From: a virus
Length of the DNA stretch: 64,000 nucleotides
Direction: 5' to 3' (one strand)
IMG/VR virus record: IMGVR_UViG_3300019776_000961
Location: 124,001 to 188,000 of that record
This document shows, piece after piece, positions 18,115 to 26,923 of the stretch. The first letter of the stretch is position 1. The number at the start of each line of letters is the position of its first letter. The notes below the pieces were generated by a model. That model searched no databases and was not told the DNA's origin. It worked only from the letters and a program-made list of their open reading frames with translations. The position numbers and the translations under genes were made by a program.

Positions 18115-18142
18115 TTGATATCTACATAAAATAATCTATTAT
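18115..18142 (+). promoter_or_regulatory. Sigma70-type promoter of queE
   Basis: TTGATA, 16 bp spacer, TATTAT; expected +1 at 18149, one base before ATG 18150. Confidence 0.7.
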
Positions 18143-18149
18143 TATTGTA

Positions 18150-18914
18150 ATGAGTACTATTGATATTAATACAGAGAGTCTTTTTTTATCTGATGATAAA
18201 GTTTTTTATACTATAGAAGGGGAGGGTGAGTATGTAGGTAAGCCTTCTGTTTTTATGCGCATGTCAATGTGTAATTTAACATGCATTGGTTTTTCATCAC
18301 CTGATTCACCAAACGGTTGTGACTCCTTTGTATCATGGTCAGTAAAGAATAAAATGACATTTGCAGAAATTTTTAAGCTTATGGAAGATAATAACTACGT
18401 TCAGCATCTTGCTGATGGAGCTATTCTCAAGCTTACAGGTGGTGAACCTCTCATTCAACAAAAACAACTTATTAAGTTTGTTAAAGCATTCATGCAGAAG
18501 TATGAGATTCTTCCTATTATTGACTTCGAGACTAATGCTACATTAATGCCTGATCCAGAGTGGAGAGAGCTCTACGGTGCTACATTTACTACATCACCTA
18601 AGCTTCGTTCAAACGGTGATCCTGAGGATAAAACATATAAACCAGAAGTCCTTAAGTGGCATTCAGAGAATAATTCAGGATTTAAATTTGTCATTAATTC
18701 AGATAAGGATATTGAAGAGATTTGGGAGAAATACGTTAAAGATAAAAATGGTATTAATGTTAAGCTTAACCGTATTTGGTTTATGCCATGTTGCGGATCA
18801 CGTCAAGAACATTCTGAGCGCTCGGCTGCAGTTGCTGAGTATGCAAAGGCACTTCATGTTAATTTTAGTCCGCGTCTTCAGCTTGTAATTTGGGATAAAG
18901 CACTAAAGGTATAA
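18150..18914 (+). CDS. queE: 7-carboxy-7-deazaguanine synthase QueE (radical SAM)
   Basis: 254 aa. YTIEGEGEYVGKPSVFMRMS is the QueE N-terminal signature and KLTGGEPLIQQ the SAM-binding GGE motif. The cluster cysteines appear as CNLTC followed by a third Cys after an 11-residue insertion (SPDSPNGCDSF), different from the canonical CxxxCxxC and akin to insertion-bearing QueE variants. Makes CDG from 6-carboxytetrahydropterin. Divergent from phoH with a leaderless-type promoter. Confidence 0.92.
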   Translation: MSTIDINTESLFLSDDKVFYTIEGEGEYVGKPSVFMRMSMCNLTCIGFSSPDSPNGCDSFVSWSVKNKMTFAEIFKLMEDNNYVQHLADGAILKLTGGEPLIQQKQLIKFVKAFMQKYEILPIIDFETNATLMPDPEWRELYGATFTTSPKLRSNGDPEDKTYKPEVLKWHSENNSGFKFVINSDKDIEEIWEKYVKDKNGINVKLNRIWFMPCCGSRQEHSERSAAVAEYAKALHVNFSPRLQLVIWDKALKV

Positions 18915-18920
18915 TAAATA
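18913..18920 (+). promoter_or_regulatory. Late promoter AATAAATA
   Basis: Predicted +1 equals the G of GTG 18926, preferring this start over TTG 18923. Confidence 0.75.
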
Positions 18921-18925
18921 CTTTG

Positions 18926-19423
18926 GTGATAACGTTTAGAGAATATTATATAATAACTGAGGGTACAGACGTAGATAATGCGTTAACCACTCTACCAAAG
19001 AAAGAAGTAAATAAGGAACGGAATGCTTCCAAATATCTAGATATCTTACAACTTGCTCTTGATACAGCTGGTATTGTTACGACAGCAATACCACCTGTTG
19101 AAATGGGAATTAATGCAACAAACGCTATTATCTCAGCATTACGTGCTGCTGCTGAAAAGACACCAAATAAAAGAAAGAAGCATTTAATAAATGCAGGTAT
19201 TAATATTATATCTCTAATACCAGGTGCTTCTCTAATTAAATTTCTCAGATTACGCAAAGCACCAGCTGTTGCAAAGACAGTTATCAATCTTAAAAGATCA
19301 GTTGATACTTACAGTAAAGCACGTAATGCACAATCGGCGTATAAATTAGCTAAATTAACTAAAAAATCTTTACCAAAAGAAGTCAAGCGATTAGTACCAT
19401 CAGTATCTAATCCAGGTAGATAA
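18926..19423 (+). CDS. Hydrophobic internal protein with capsid-targeting-like leader
   Basis: 165 aa from GTG. The leader MITFREYYIITE precedes GTD, a good I-x-E/G gp21 site. The body has two hydrophobic segments (around residues 50-75 and 90-110: INIISLIPGASLIKFLRL) separated by a basic loop, then a basic C-terminus. The architecture is reminiscent of membrane-active or pretoxin-like regions, but no toxin domain is recognised. Probably carried in the head. Confidence 0.62.
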   Translation: MITFREYYIITEGTDVDNALTTLPKKEVNKERNASKYLDILQLALDTAGIVTTAIPPVEMGINATNAIISALRAAAEKTPNKRKKHLINAGINIISLIPGASLIKFLRLRKAPAVAKTVINLKRSVDTYSKARNAQSAYKLAKLTKKSLPKEVKRLVPSVSNPGR

Positions 19424-19430
19424 AAAAATA

Positions 19431-19458
19431 TTGCACCTAGGTTATTACTAATTAAATA
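19431..19458 (+). promoter_or_regulatory. Sigma70-type promoter
   Basis: TTGCAC, 16 bp spacer, TAAATA; expected +1 is ATG 19465. It also resembles a degraded late element (TTAAATAG). Confidence 0.5.
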
Positions 19459-19464
19459 GTATTA

Positions 19465-20202
19465 ATGAGAATCGCAATTGTAGGCAGTGCATGTCAGGGT
19501 AAGACTACGTTAGTAAACGATATAATAAAAAACTGGCCTGTATATACAGCGCATCAATCATCTTATCGTAAAGCTGTACGCGAAAAGAATCTTCCTATTA
19601 ATAAGGAGACAAATCAGAGTACGCAATTTGAGATTCTTAACTGTCTTATAAACGATCTCAAAGGTTATTCAAGTACTGATAATGTAATATTTGATAGATG
19701 TCCTCTTGACAATATAGTTTATTCATTATGGAGTAATGCAAAGAATGAATCTGATATTGACGATGAATTTATAAAAAAGTGTATACCGCTTGTGCAGGAG
19801 AGTATGCATAATTTGGATATCATTTTCTTTCTTCCAATTACAAGCGTCGCACCTGTAACAATAACAGAAAGAGCAGAGCGTGAAGTAGATCCTACTTATA
19901 TTCAAGAAATTGATAATATCTTTAAGGGCATATCACACAGTTATTATCGTACTGGAGTGTCACCGTTCTTTCCTGATGAAGACCGTCCACCTATTATAGA
20001 GATCTTTGGTAATCCACAGGAAAGAATAGAGATGATTAAACTCTACTTAGGTGAGACAGGTAGTTTAGTAGATGGTGATAGTATATTTACAGCTCAGAGT
20101 ATAGAAGAAATGGAGCAATTGTTAGAGATACAAAAGACTTTAGGTATTGAAGCTGAAAAAGAAAATAAGCTTAAAGACGAAATAATGCGCGGACATAAAT
20201 AA
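19465..20202 (+). CDS. P-loop kinase/ATPase (AAA_28/NadR-like)
   Basis: 245 aa. Walker A is GSACQGKTTL at residues 7-16; VIFDRCPLDNIVYSLW is the DR-type substrate segment of nucleoside or NadR-like kinases. Similar in fold to the smaller P-loop protein at 45.1 kb. A C-terminal helical tail follows residue 210. The substrate is unknown; a nucleotide kinase role is plausible. Confidence 0.72.
   Translation: MRIAIVGSACQGKTTLVNDIIKNWPVYTAHQSSYRKAVREKNLPINKETNQSTQFEILNCLINDLKGYSSTDNVIFDRCPLDNIVYSLWSNAKNESDIDDEFIKKCIPLVQESMHNLDIIFFLPITSVAPVTITERAEREVDPTYIQEIDNIFKGISHSYYRTGVSPFFPDEDRPPIIEIFGNPQERIEMIKLYLGETGSLVDGDSIFTAQSIEEMEQLLEIQKTLGIEAEKENKLKDEIMRGHK
20194..20201 (+). promoter_or_regulatory. Late promoter CATAAATA
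   Basis: Overlaps the end of the preceding gene; predicted +1 equals GTG 20207. Confidence 0.7.
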
Positions 20203-20206
20203 TTGT

Positions 20207-20422
20207 GTGGAACAATTTAATAAAGCATTAGAGCAAATAGAAGAAAATTTTAAGCCTATCAAGACCGTCAAGCGCGCTTTTTATCCGCGTAATTTTCAAC
20301 TATCTGAGGAGTTTGTAAATGCTTTTAGAGGTGAATATAAACGCCTTATTGATGAAGGTATTCAGCCTAATAAAGCCTTAAGTAGAATTACTAAGGCTCT
20401 TCTCTTTCACGTAAGAGATTAA
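20207..20422 (+). CDS. Small hypothetical late protein
   Basis: 71 aa from GTG, helical and basic in the middle (KTVKRAFYPRNFQ). Leaderless late promoter. No family recognised. Overlaps the 3' end of the convergent fibre-like gene by 4 bp. Confidence 0.58.
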   Translation: MEQFNKALEQIEENFKPIKTVKRAFYPRNFQLSEEFVNAFRGEYKRLIDEGIQPNKALSRITKALLFHVRD

Positions 20423-21309
20423 CTACCGATAGAATTCTGTGTAGTTAGTACTCTGTAGTAGATGTTTGTTGAAACAGCTAAGGCAGATGGTACACCAATA
20501 GTAAAGTTAAGATCGTATCCATTAATACCTACGACCACCGAGCCCGGTACAATACCCGGAACTATTGGCATTGTAGAAAGGGATGGTATCACTGTAATAA
20601 GACTAGTTAGTGCAGTAGTTAATGATGCATAACGATTTGAATTAACCGGTGAAATACCAGAAAGTGCCATTATTTGTGTTGCGACGTTAGCCAATGCGTT
20701 AATTGAAATAGTAGATATATCTTGTGTACGTGCTTCTGGTGTTAAGATAAACTGACTATAATCACTTGCATATTGAGAAACACTAAGCTGTGGATTTATA
20801 TAAAAGAAATTCGGAATAGATGCCTGTATTGTATTACTTCCTGCAGGAATAGTCGCAACACCAACAAAATATTCACTTGAATCAGTTACATTTTTAAACA
20901 GTGAAAGCATGTAACTTGTCACTGTTGGTATTGTTGTTTGTGTAATCTGCTTATAGACAGGGTTATTGAAAGTATTAGATGACGCACTTAATACAATACC
21001 TTTTGATATAGTAAATCTATCATAAAAATCATTTGATGAATCTGCACCTTCACCTTGACCTGTTGATACGCTAGCAGCTGTAAGTGAGTTAATAGAAGCG
21101 CTTCCAATTATAGTATTGGTACACGTGAGAGTACCTGTAATTGTTGCATTATCATTGATATCTGTTTCTACTACATTAAGATTGCCGAAATCAATTGTTT
21201 GAGTACCGTTTGGTGTTTGTACTAATATTAAGTCACCAGGTACAAGCAATTGAGCTTGTGGTAAGCTTGCAACATTAATTGCATTACTATTGGATGGATT
21301 GATTGCCAT
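20419..21309 (-). CDS. Beta-rich fibre-like structural protein
   Basis: 296 aa, rich in Thr, Ser, Asn and Ile with few charged residues. NATITGTLTCTNTIIGSASI is a short beta-repeat like those in tail fibres and spikes. The N-terminus (DLILVQTPNGTQTIDFGNL) resembles phage fibre attachment modules. No chaperone domain is seen. Strong late promoter directly upstream. Confidence 0.62.
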   Translation of the reverse strand: MAINPSNSNAINVASLPQAQLLVPGDLILVQTPNGTQTIDFGNLNVVETDINDNATITGTLTCTNTIIGSASINSLTAASVSTGQGEGADSSNDFYDRFTISKGIVLSASSNTFNNPVYKQITQTTIPTVTSYMLSLFKNVTDSSEYFVGVATIPAGSNTIQASIPNFFYINPQLSVSQYASDYSQFILTPEARTQDISTISINALANVATQIMALSGISPVNSNRYASLTTALTSLITVIPSLSTMPIVPGIVPGSVVVGINGYDLNFTIGVPSALAVSTNIYYRVLTTQNSIGS

Positions 21310-21315
21310 TATGAT

Positions 21316-21323
21316 TATTTATA
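21316..21323 (-). promoter_or_regulatory. Late promoter TATAAATA
   Basis: Perfect element on the minus strand; predicted +1 is one base before ATG 21309. Overlaps the -10 (TATACT, 21320-21325) of the rightward glycan cassette. Confidence 0.85.
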
Positions 21324-21341
21324 CTAAAATATCAAAAAACC

Positions 21342-22160
21342 ATGAATAATAAAATTGGAATCGGTATTGTAACGTGTAATAGGCCGAATTTTTTCGTTAA
21401 ATGCTTAAGATCAATGCCAGGTAACTACATAATTGCAGTAGTTAATGACGGATCTGATTTTGACAAAACAGATTTAAATAAATTACTAACAGAGAAAAAA
21501 TTTACATATATTCATAACACTGTTAATCAAGGAGTCGGCAAATCAAAAAATTTACTATTTAAAACCCTGCTCGATGCAGGATGTGATCATATCTTCATAG
21601 TTGAAGATGATATTATTGTTAAAGATCATAACGTTTTTGAAAAATATATAGAAGCTCGTAATATTACCGGTATACAGCATTTTAATTTTGGGTATCACGG
21701 TCCTGCAAATAAAGCAGGAATATCGGGTGGTAAGCCTGTGCCACGTCATGTAATTGATTACGGTTCAGTTAAGATAGCGCTCAATCAACATAGCGTAGGC
21801 GCCTTTTGTTATTATACACGCGAAGTTTTAGAAAAAGTTGGTCTTATCGACGAAGATTTTCATAATGCATTTGAGCATGTTGAACATGACTATAGAATAG
21901 CTAAAGCTGGTTACTGCACTCCATATTGGAATTGGCCAGATCTTGCCAATAGTATGGATTATTTAGATGAGATTGAATGCTCAGAAAAAAGTAGTGCTAT
22001 TAGACCGCGTAAAGATTGGCAAGAGAATATTCAGAAAGGTGCAAAATTGTTTCTTGATAAGCATGGTGTATTACCAGCCTGGCAGAATGCTGTACCTGAT
22101 ACTACAATCGATAACATAAAAACTATTCTCAAGAAAATATATAAGAAGTATGGAAGATAA
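21342..22160 (+). CDS. GT2-family glycosyltransferase
   Basis: 272 aa GT-A enzyme. GIGIVTCNRPNFFVKCLRS is the N-terminal nucleotide-binding motif, VVNDGSD follows, and IVEDDIIV supplies the DxD-like metal site. First gene of a nine-gene cassette; its end overlaps the next start by 11 bp. Donor and acceptor unknown. Confidence 0.8.
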   Translation: MNNKIGIGIVTCNRPNFFVKCLRSMPGNYIIAVVNDGSDFDKTDLNKLLTEKKFTYIHNTVNQGVGKSKNLLFKTLLDAGCDHIFIVEDDIIVKDHNVFEKYIEARNITGIQHFNFGYHGPANKAGISGGKPVPRHVIDYGSVKIALNQHSVGAFCYYTREVLEKVGLIDEDFHNAFEHVEHDYRIAKAGYCTPYWNWPDLANSMDYLDEIECSEKSSAIRPRKDWQENIQKGAKLFLDKHGVLPAWQNAVPDTTIDNIKTILKKIYKKYGR

Positions 22161-22977
22161 AATTGATTTAAAAGGTTTAACGTTTTTGTTTCATGTTAGA
22201 ATTGATACAGAGGAACGCGCAAGAAACCTACAAATAATAAACAAGTATCATAATAAGAATTTTACTAACTATAAAAACATTTACATCGAAGATGATGTAA
22301 AAATGAACATCCCTAAGTTAATAGATATCTCTGATAGAGATACTTACGTCTTTACGTACAATGATGATCAATGGAATAAGTGTGCATCGTTTAATAAAGG
22401 TATTGCATTAGCAAAGTCAGAGTTAATTGCATTTCATGATTTAGATGCGATTATATCGCCTGAACAGTTCACAGATGCAATTAATCAGTTACTTGAAGAT
22501 AAAGAAGCAGGCTTAGTTTATCCGTATAACGGTACATTCTTATGTGTTAATAAGCAGCTTAAAGATGAATTTGCTAATGAGCTTGATTCAAGCTATTTTA
22601 TAAAATACTGGCCGAGTGTAATGCAGGTTAACTATAGCGATGGTAATGTATTAGTTGGTAGTCTCGGTAGTGTAGGCGGCTGTGTTCTCGGTAGACGTGA
22701 TAATATAATAAAGGCTAATGGTTATAATCCAAATTTCAAAGGATGGGGGTACGAAGATAACGAATTTCCACGACGTGTTCATGTATTCGGTTTTTCGGTC
22801 TCCAAACTTACAAATAATAAGCATGTCTTATGGCATCTACCACACGATGGTCCGGGTGCTTCGGTTAAAGTAGAAAACCCTTATCATGAGCAAAATAGAC
22901 AAATCTGCTCATTCGTTGAAACAGCACCAAAGAGCGATGTTATCAAATATACAAAGGAGAGCTGGAATATAATATGA
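22150..22977 (+). CDS. Glycosyltransferase with galactosyltransferase-like C-terminal domain
   Basis: 275 aa GT-A type protein. LIAFHDLDAIISPEQF contains the DxD-like metal site, and KGWGYEDNEFPRRVHVFG matches the WGxEDxE acceptor motif of Glyco_transf_7C enzymes. AAAGGAG precedes the following gene, whose ATG overlaps this stop. Confidence 0.78.
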   Translation: MEDKIDLKGLTFLFHVRIDTEERARNLQIINKYHNKNFTNYKNIYIEDDVKMNIPKLIDISDRDTYVFTYNDDQWNKCASFNKGIALAKSELIAFHDLDAIISPEQFTDAINQLLEDKEAGLVYPYNGTFLCVNKQLKDEFANELDSSYFIKYWPSVMQVNYSDGNVLVGSLGSVGGCVLGRRDNIIKANGYNPNFKGWGYEDNEFPRRVHVFGFSVSKLTNNKHVLWHLPHDGPGASVKVENPYHEQNRQICSFVETAPKSDVIKYTKESWNII

Positions 22978-23756
22978 TTATACCGAGATTAAAAGGCGGT
23001 CTTTGTAATCAGATGTTTACAATCGCTGCAGCTGCAGCGAGAGCGAAAGATCTAGAAACTGAAGTATGTATCAATTATCGTGGCCTACCACATGTAGGTG
23101 GACAGGGATTTAATCCTTTACGATACAGGGAAACACTCTACAGTAATATTAAGGAAACAGATACTATGTTTCATAATGTTTATGCAGAACCCGACTGGTC
23201 TTATTCACCAATAACGTGTTCCGATAATACTATTATTGACGGGTATTTTCAATCTGAAAAACATTTTGCAAAGTATTCAGATTATATAAAAAATCTTTTT
23301 ATCTTTCCTGATGCAATAAGAAATAAGATCAACAACGCACTAACGAAATTTGATAAGAAAATATTAACTGTACACATAAGAATGGGTGACTACTTACAGC
23401 CAAGCTATATGAGTACGCATTTTATATGTAACCGTGATTACTACATTAATGCACTTAAGAATTACAATTTAAATGATTATACAATCATTGTTTGTACTGA
23501 CGATGTTGCAAGCTATACAAAATATATTAATATAGAAAATGCCATTCTTTGTAATAGCAAGGACGAGCTAGAAGACCTCTATATGCTCTCACAAGCAGAT
23601 TCATCCATTATGTCAAATAGTACTTTTTCTTGGTGGGGTGCATATCTAGGCAAAAATAAAGAAAAAATATGTGCACCTAGTCGTTGGTTTGGTGCTGATG
23701 GACCAAAAGACTATAAGGACATTTATAGAGATTGCTGGACAATTATAGACGTATGA
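22974..23756 (+). CDS. GT11-like alpha-1,2-fucosyltransferase
   Basis: 260 aa. LKGGLCNQMFTIAAA is the family 11 N-terminal motif, VHIRMGDYL the HxRxGD donor-binding motif, and SNSTFSWWGAYLG the conserved C-terminal block. Predicted to transfer a GDP-linked deoxyhexose such as L-fucose or L-galactose. ATGA overlap with the next gene. Confidence 0.85.
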   Translation: MIIPRLKGGLCNQMFTIAAAAARAKDLETEVCINYRGLPHVGGQGFNPLRYRETLYSNIKETDTMFHNVYAEPDWSYSPITCSDNTIIDGYFQSEKHFAKYSDYIKNLFIFPDAIRNKINNALTKFDKKILTVHIRMGDYLQPSYMSTHFICNRDYYINALKNYNLNDYTIIVCTDDVASYTKYINIENAILCNSKDELEDLYMLSQADSSIMSNSTFSWWGAYLGKNKEKICAPSRWFGADGPKDYKDIYRDCWTIIDV

Positions 23757-24577
23757 AACAAATTAACATAAGAGATAGTAATTTTGCACACCATCCTGAG
23801 TCAATGACTCATGAGAAGAAAGCAACATTCATTAAATGGTGCCGTGATAATATAGCTGTAAGTGATTCGTGTTTTATAACAGATCTACACTTACATGAAG
23901 TTGACAAGTGTCATGCAAAAAGAAAAATAGCGATGCTTGTAGAACCACGCGCTATTAATCCACACGCATATGCTTTCATTGAACAAAATCATAAAAAGTT
24001 TGATTATGTTCTTACTTTTGATAAAGAGCTTTTAGATCGAGGAGCAAATTTTTTATTTTATCCTTTTGGTGTTTGTTGGGTTAAGGATTTCTCAACACCT
24101 GTAAAGAGCAAAATATGCTCTATGATTGCTTCAAATAAACGAATGACACCTGGTCATAATTTTAGACAGGATGTTATTGAACGTTTTAGTGGACGTGTCG
24201 ATCACTTCGGTAACGGCTTTAAAAGAATTGAAACAAAGGAAGAAGGTCTACAAGACTATTATTTTTCTATCGTACTCGAAAATTCACGTAACGATTATTA
24301 TTTCTCTGAAAAAATAATTGACTGTTTTGCATGCAAAACAATTCCTATATACTGGGGTTCTAACGTTGAACCGTTTTTTGATACTTCAGGTATTATAGTA
24401 TTTAATACTATGGAGGAACTCGAGAATATATACAGCAAGCTATCTGTTGAGTTATATAACTCAATGAGTGAGGGAATGCAGAATAATTATAAAAAAGTAA
24501 AAGAGTATGAGATACCTGAAGACTGGTTATTTAAGAGGTACCCGTTTCTCTTCGACTCACCTCTTGCTATAATATGA
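23753..24577 (+). CDS. GT10-like alpha-1,3-fucosyltransferase
   Basis: 274 aa from ATG 23753, which overlaps the previous stop (ATGA); the longer frame starting 23732 is less likely. YYFSIVLENSRNDYYFSEKI and the following TIPIYWG form the family 10 fucosyltransferase donor-binding motif. Together with the GT11 gene it points to fucose-type glycan assembly. Confidence 0.85.
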   Translation: MKQINIRDSNFAHHPESMTHEKKATFIKWCRDNIAVSDSCFITDLHLHEVDKCHAKRKIAMLVEPRAINPHAYAFIEQNHKKFDYVLTFDKELLDRGANFLFYPFGVCWVKDFSTPVKSKICSMIASNKRMTPGHNFRQDVIERFSGRVDHFGNGFKRIETKEEGLQDYYFSIVLENSRNDYYFSEKIIDCFACKTIPIYWGSNVEPFFDTSGIIVFNTMEELENIYSKLSVELYNSMSEGMQNNYKKVKEYEIPEDWLFKRYPFLFDSPLAII

Positions 24578-25320
24578 AAGTAGCTGTTATACGTCAACCC
24601 GCTGGTTTAGGGGATATTCTATTTACCTATAAGGTTGCAGAAAAGATAAATGAAAAATTTAAACCTGAGCAAATAATATGGCCGGTCTGTAAGGAGTATT
24701 CTGATATTAAAGATTATATTGATACCCCGTCCAATATACATTTTGTTAATGAGGATAGTGAGTTTCCTGGTAAGAAGTTATATGACTCCTTTATTCGTCA
24801 AGTTGTAAATATAGATGATATAACCTATATACCTCTGCAATATAGTTGTGAGTCGACATATGGTTATTTTAATTTTCAAGAAAACCTATATTCAAAATAT
24901 AGCTTTGTCGGTCTAGATTATAAAAATTGGGCCGTTTATGTAAAGCTTAAACGCAATCACGAAAAGGAAGAAAGCTTGTTCAATCTCAAAGCTCCTAATG
25001 AACCGTATATTCTTGTTAACCGTAATTACGGTACAAATCCTCAGAAGAGACAAGATATTGCTCTTACATCAAAATATAAAATTGTAGAATTTGATTACGA
25101 GCCTGGGTATAATCTATTTGACTGGATAAAACTTATTGAACAAGCAGAAGAAGTACACACACTTCAGACATCCCTTGCTTATTTGCTCGACATTCTTGGT
25201 AAGCAAAGAGTACATATCTATCACAGAGCAGTAAAAAAAGCAGATATTGCCGGTACAGATCAAGACTCTTTTTACTATTGCAAAAAAATACATAACCCAG
25301 AATGGATTTTTGAATCTTAA
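24574..25320 (+). CDS. GT-B-fold glycosyltransferase-like protein (GT9-like)
   Basis: 248 aa. RQPAGLGDILFTYKVAEKI resembles the N-terminal GxGDxL motif of heptosyltransferase-like (GT9) proteins, and IEQAEEVHTLQTSLAYLLD the C-terminal donor region. The core is short, so activity is uncertain. Within the cassette, overlapping the upstream stop by 4 bp. Confidence 0.58.
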   Translation: MKVAVIRQPAGLGDILFTYKVAEKINEKFKPEQIIWPVCKEYSDIKDYIDTPSNIHFVNEDSEFPGKKLYDSFIRQVVNIDDITYIPLQYSCESTYGYFNFQENLYSKYSFVGLDYKNWAVYVKLKRNHEKEESLFNLKAPNEPYILVNRNYGTNPQKRQDIALTSKYKIVEFDYEPGYNLFDWIKLIEQAEEVHTLQTSLAYLLDILGKQRVHIYHRAVKKADIAGTDQDSFYYCKKIHNPEWIFES

Positions 25321-25330
25321 GCAATATAAT
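25303..25330 (+). promoter_or_regulatory. Sigma70-type promoter inside glycan cassette
   Basis: TGGATT, 16 bp spacer, TATAAT; expected +1 two bases before ATG 25339. Confidence 0.6.
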
Positions 25331-25338
25331 AATAGGGT

Positions 25339-26316
25339 ATGACATATCTAATCACTGGTATTACTGGCTTTGCCGGGCCACATCTTGCTAATCTTCTTAT
25401 TGAAAACGGACATACTGTTTACGGTCTTGTAAGAAACTCAAACGGTCGCGAGACAGATATTCTCGACGTTGTACCAGAAGAAAACTTTCAAAAAATTAAG
25501 TTCCTTTATAGCGACTTAACTAATTTCCGTACACTCAATAACCTTTTTAAGGAAAATAAGTTTGACGGTGTATTTCATTTAGCAGCACAATCTCACCCAC
25601 CAACGAGCTTTATTGACCCTATCGGTACAATGGAAGCCAATGTAATGGGTAGTGCGAATCTGATACAGGCAATTCTTGATAATCAGCCTGAATGTAAATT
25701 GATGTTCTGTAGTACTTCTGAAGTTTACGGTAATGTTGGTATTGACGGTCGTAAGATTAAGATCACTGATTTCTTACTTCCTGCTAACCCATACGGTGCA
25801 AGTAAGGCTGCTACCGATCTTTACTTACAGGAACGTTTTGAAAATAAGCAGCTCCGTGGTTATATTACACGTGCCTTCTCACACACCGGGCCTCGACGCG
25901 GCAAGACGTTCTCAATCTCATCTGATGCATATCAAATTGCAAAGATGATGAAGGGTCTTCAGGATAAGACACTTCTTGTTGGTAATTTAAAGTCAGTTCG
26001 TGTTGTGCTCGATGTTCGTGACATTGTTAATGCATATTATCTTTTAATGTTATCAGATAAATCTGATGGAAAGGTGTTTAACGTCTCCGGTGATGTGCCG
26101 CATGAGATGGGTGTATATACAGATATGCTTCTTGAGAAGAGCGGTTTGACAGATGTAGTAAAGGAGATTTCACCTAAGCTCTACCGTCCAATCGATATTC
26201 ATTATCAACACGGTGATTGTTCAGAGCTCGTTGACATTACAGGTTGGGCACCAAAGCGAACCCTCGACCAAACAATGGGTGATCTTCTCAATTATTGGCT
26301 CGGTAAAATTAACTAA
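25339..26316 (+). CDS. gmd: GDP-mannose 4,6-dehydratase-like SDR enzyme
   Basis: 325 aa extended short-chain dehydrogenase. TGITGFAGPHLA is the NAD(P)-binding Gly motif, CSTSEVYG with NPYGASKAA the catalytic Ser and Tyr-xxx-Lys, and RAFSHTGPRRGKTF matches the GMD/RMD family substrate loop. Predicted to make GDP-4-keto-6-deoxymannose, precursor of GDP-fucose, GDP-rhamnose or related sugars. An RMD-type reductase is the main alternative. Confidence 0.82.
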   Translation: MTYLITGITGFAGPHLANLLIENGHTVYGLVRNSNGRETDILDVVPEENFQKIKFLYSDLTNFRTLNNLFKENKFDGVFHLAAQSHPPTSFIDPIGTMEANVMGSANLIQAILDNQPECKLMFCSTSEVYGNVGIDGRKIKITDFLLPANPYGASKAATDLYLQERFENKQLRGYITRAFSHTGPRRGKTFSISSDAYQIAKMMKGLQDKTLLVGNLKSVRVVLDVRDIVNAYYLLMLSDKSDGKVFNVSGDVPHEMGVYTDMLLEKSGLTDVVKEISPKLYRPIDIHYQHGDCSELVDITGWAPKRTLDQTMGDLLNYWLGKIN

Positions 26317-26317
26317 T

Positions 26318-26923
26318 ATGGGTTCAATAAGAAGCTTTGATATCGCTGAAATTAAGCAGCGTACCGGAATTTCTACATTTGTAGAAACAGGTACACTCTA
26401 TGGCGATGGTGTTGATTATGCACTCTCTTGCGGTTTTGATAGAGTTATTTCAATTGAAATAGAACCTAAACTAGTTGTAAAGGCTGAGCAAAAATATAAA
26501 GATAATAATAAGGTTGAAATTGTTCACGGTGATTCATCAACAGTAATACCAGAGATTACTGAGTTTATGGAGGAACCGGCTTTATTTTGGCTTGATGCAC
26601 ACTTCCCTGGGGCTGATGCTGGTATTTGCGAATATACAGCAGAGCAAGATTATAATAGAAGACTTCCTCTTGAAGCCGAATTAAAAGCAATTCATAAGCG
26701 TGGCAAGCCTGATGTTATTATCTGTGATGATCTTTGGATATATGAAGACGGTGATTATGAATCCGGTAGCTTTAATGATCATTGCGCTCGTCACGGGCAG
26801 AATATGACAAGAGAGCAAATTTGCGGAAAAAATCTTGATGAAATTTGTGCTCTTTTTGAACCGACTCACAAGATTAAGAAATACTATCACCAACAGGGCT
26901 TTATTGTCTTCATGCCTAAATGA
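26318..26923 (+). CDS. SAM-dependent methyltransferase, class I-like
   Basis: 201 aa from ATG 26318, two bases after the previous stop. TFVETGTLYGDGVDYAL, RVISIEIEPKLV and VEIVHGDSS match motifs I-III of Rossmann methyltransferases, with ALFWLDAHFPG further on. It may O-methylate a sugar built by its neighbours; no substrate motif is visible. Confidence 0.75.
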   Translation: MGSIRSFDIAEIKQRTGISTFVETGTLYGDGVDYALSCGFDRVISIEIEPKLVVKAEQKYKDNNKVEIVHGDSSTVIPEITEFMEEPALFWLDAHFPGADAGICEYTAEQDYNRRLPLEAELKAIHKRGKPDVIICDDLWIYEDGDYESGSFNDHCARHGQNMTREQICGKNLDEICALFEPTHKIKKYYHQQGFIVFMPK

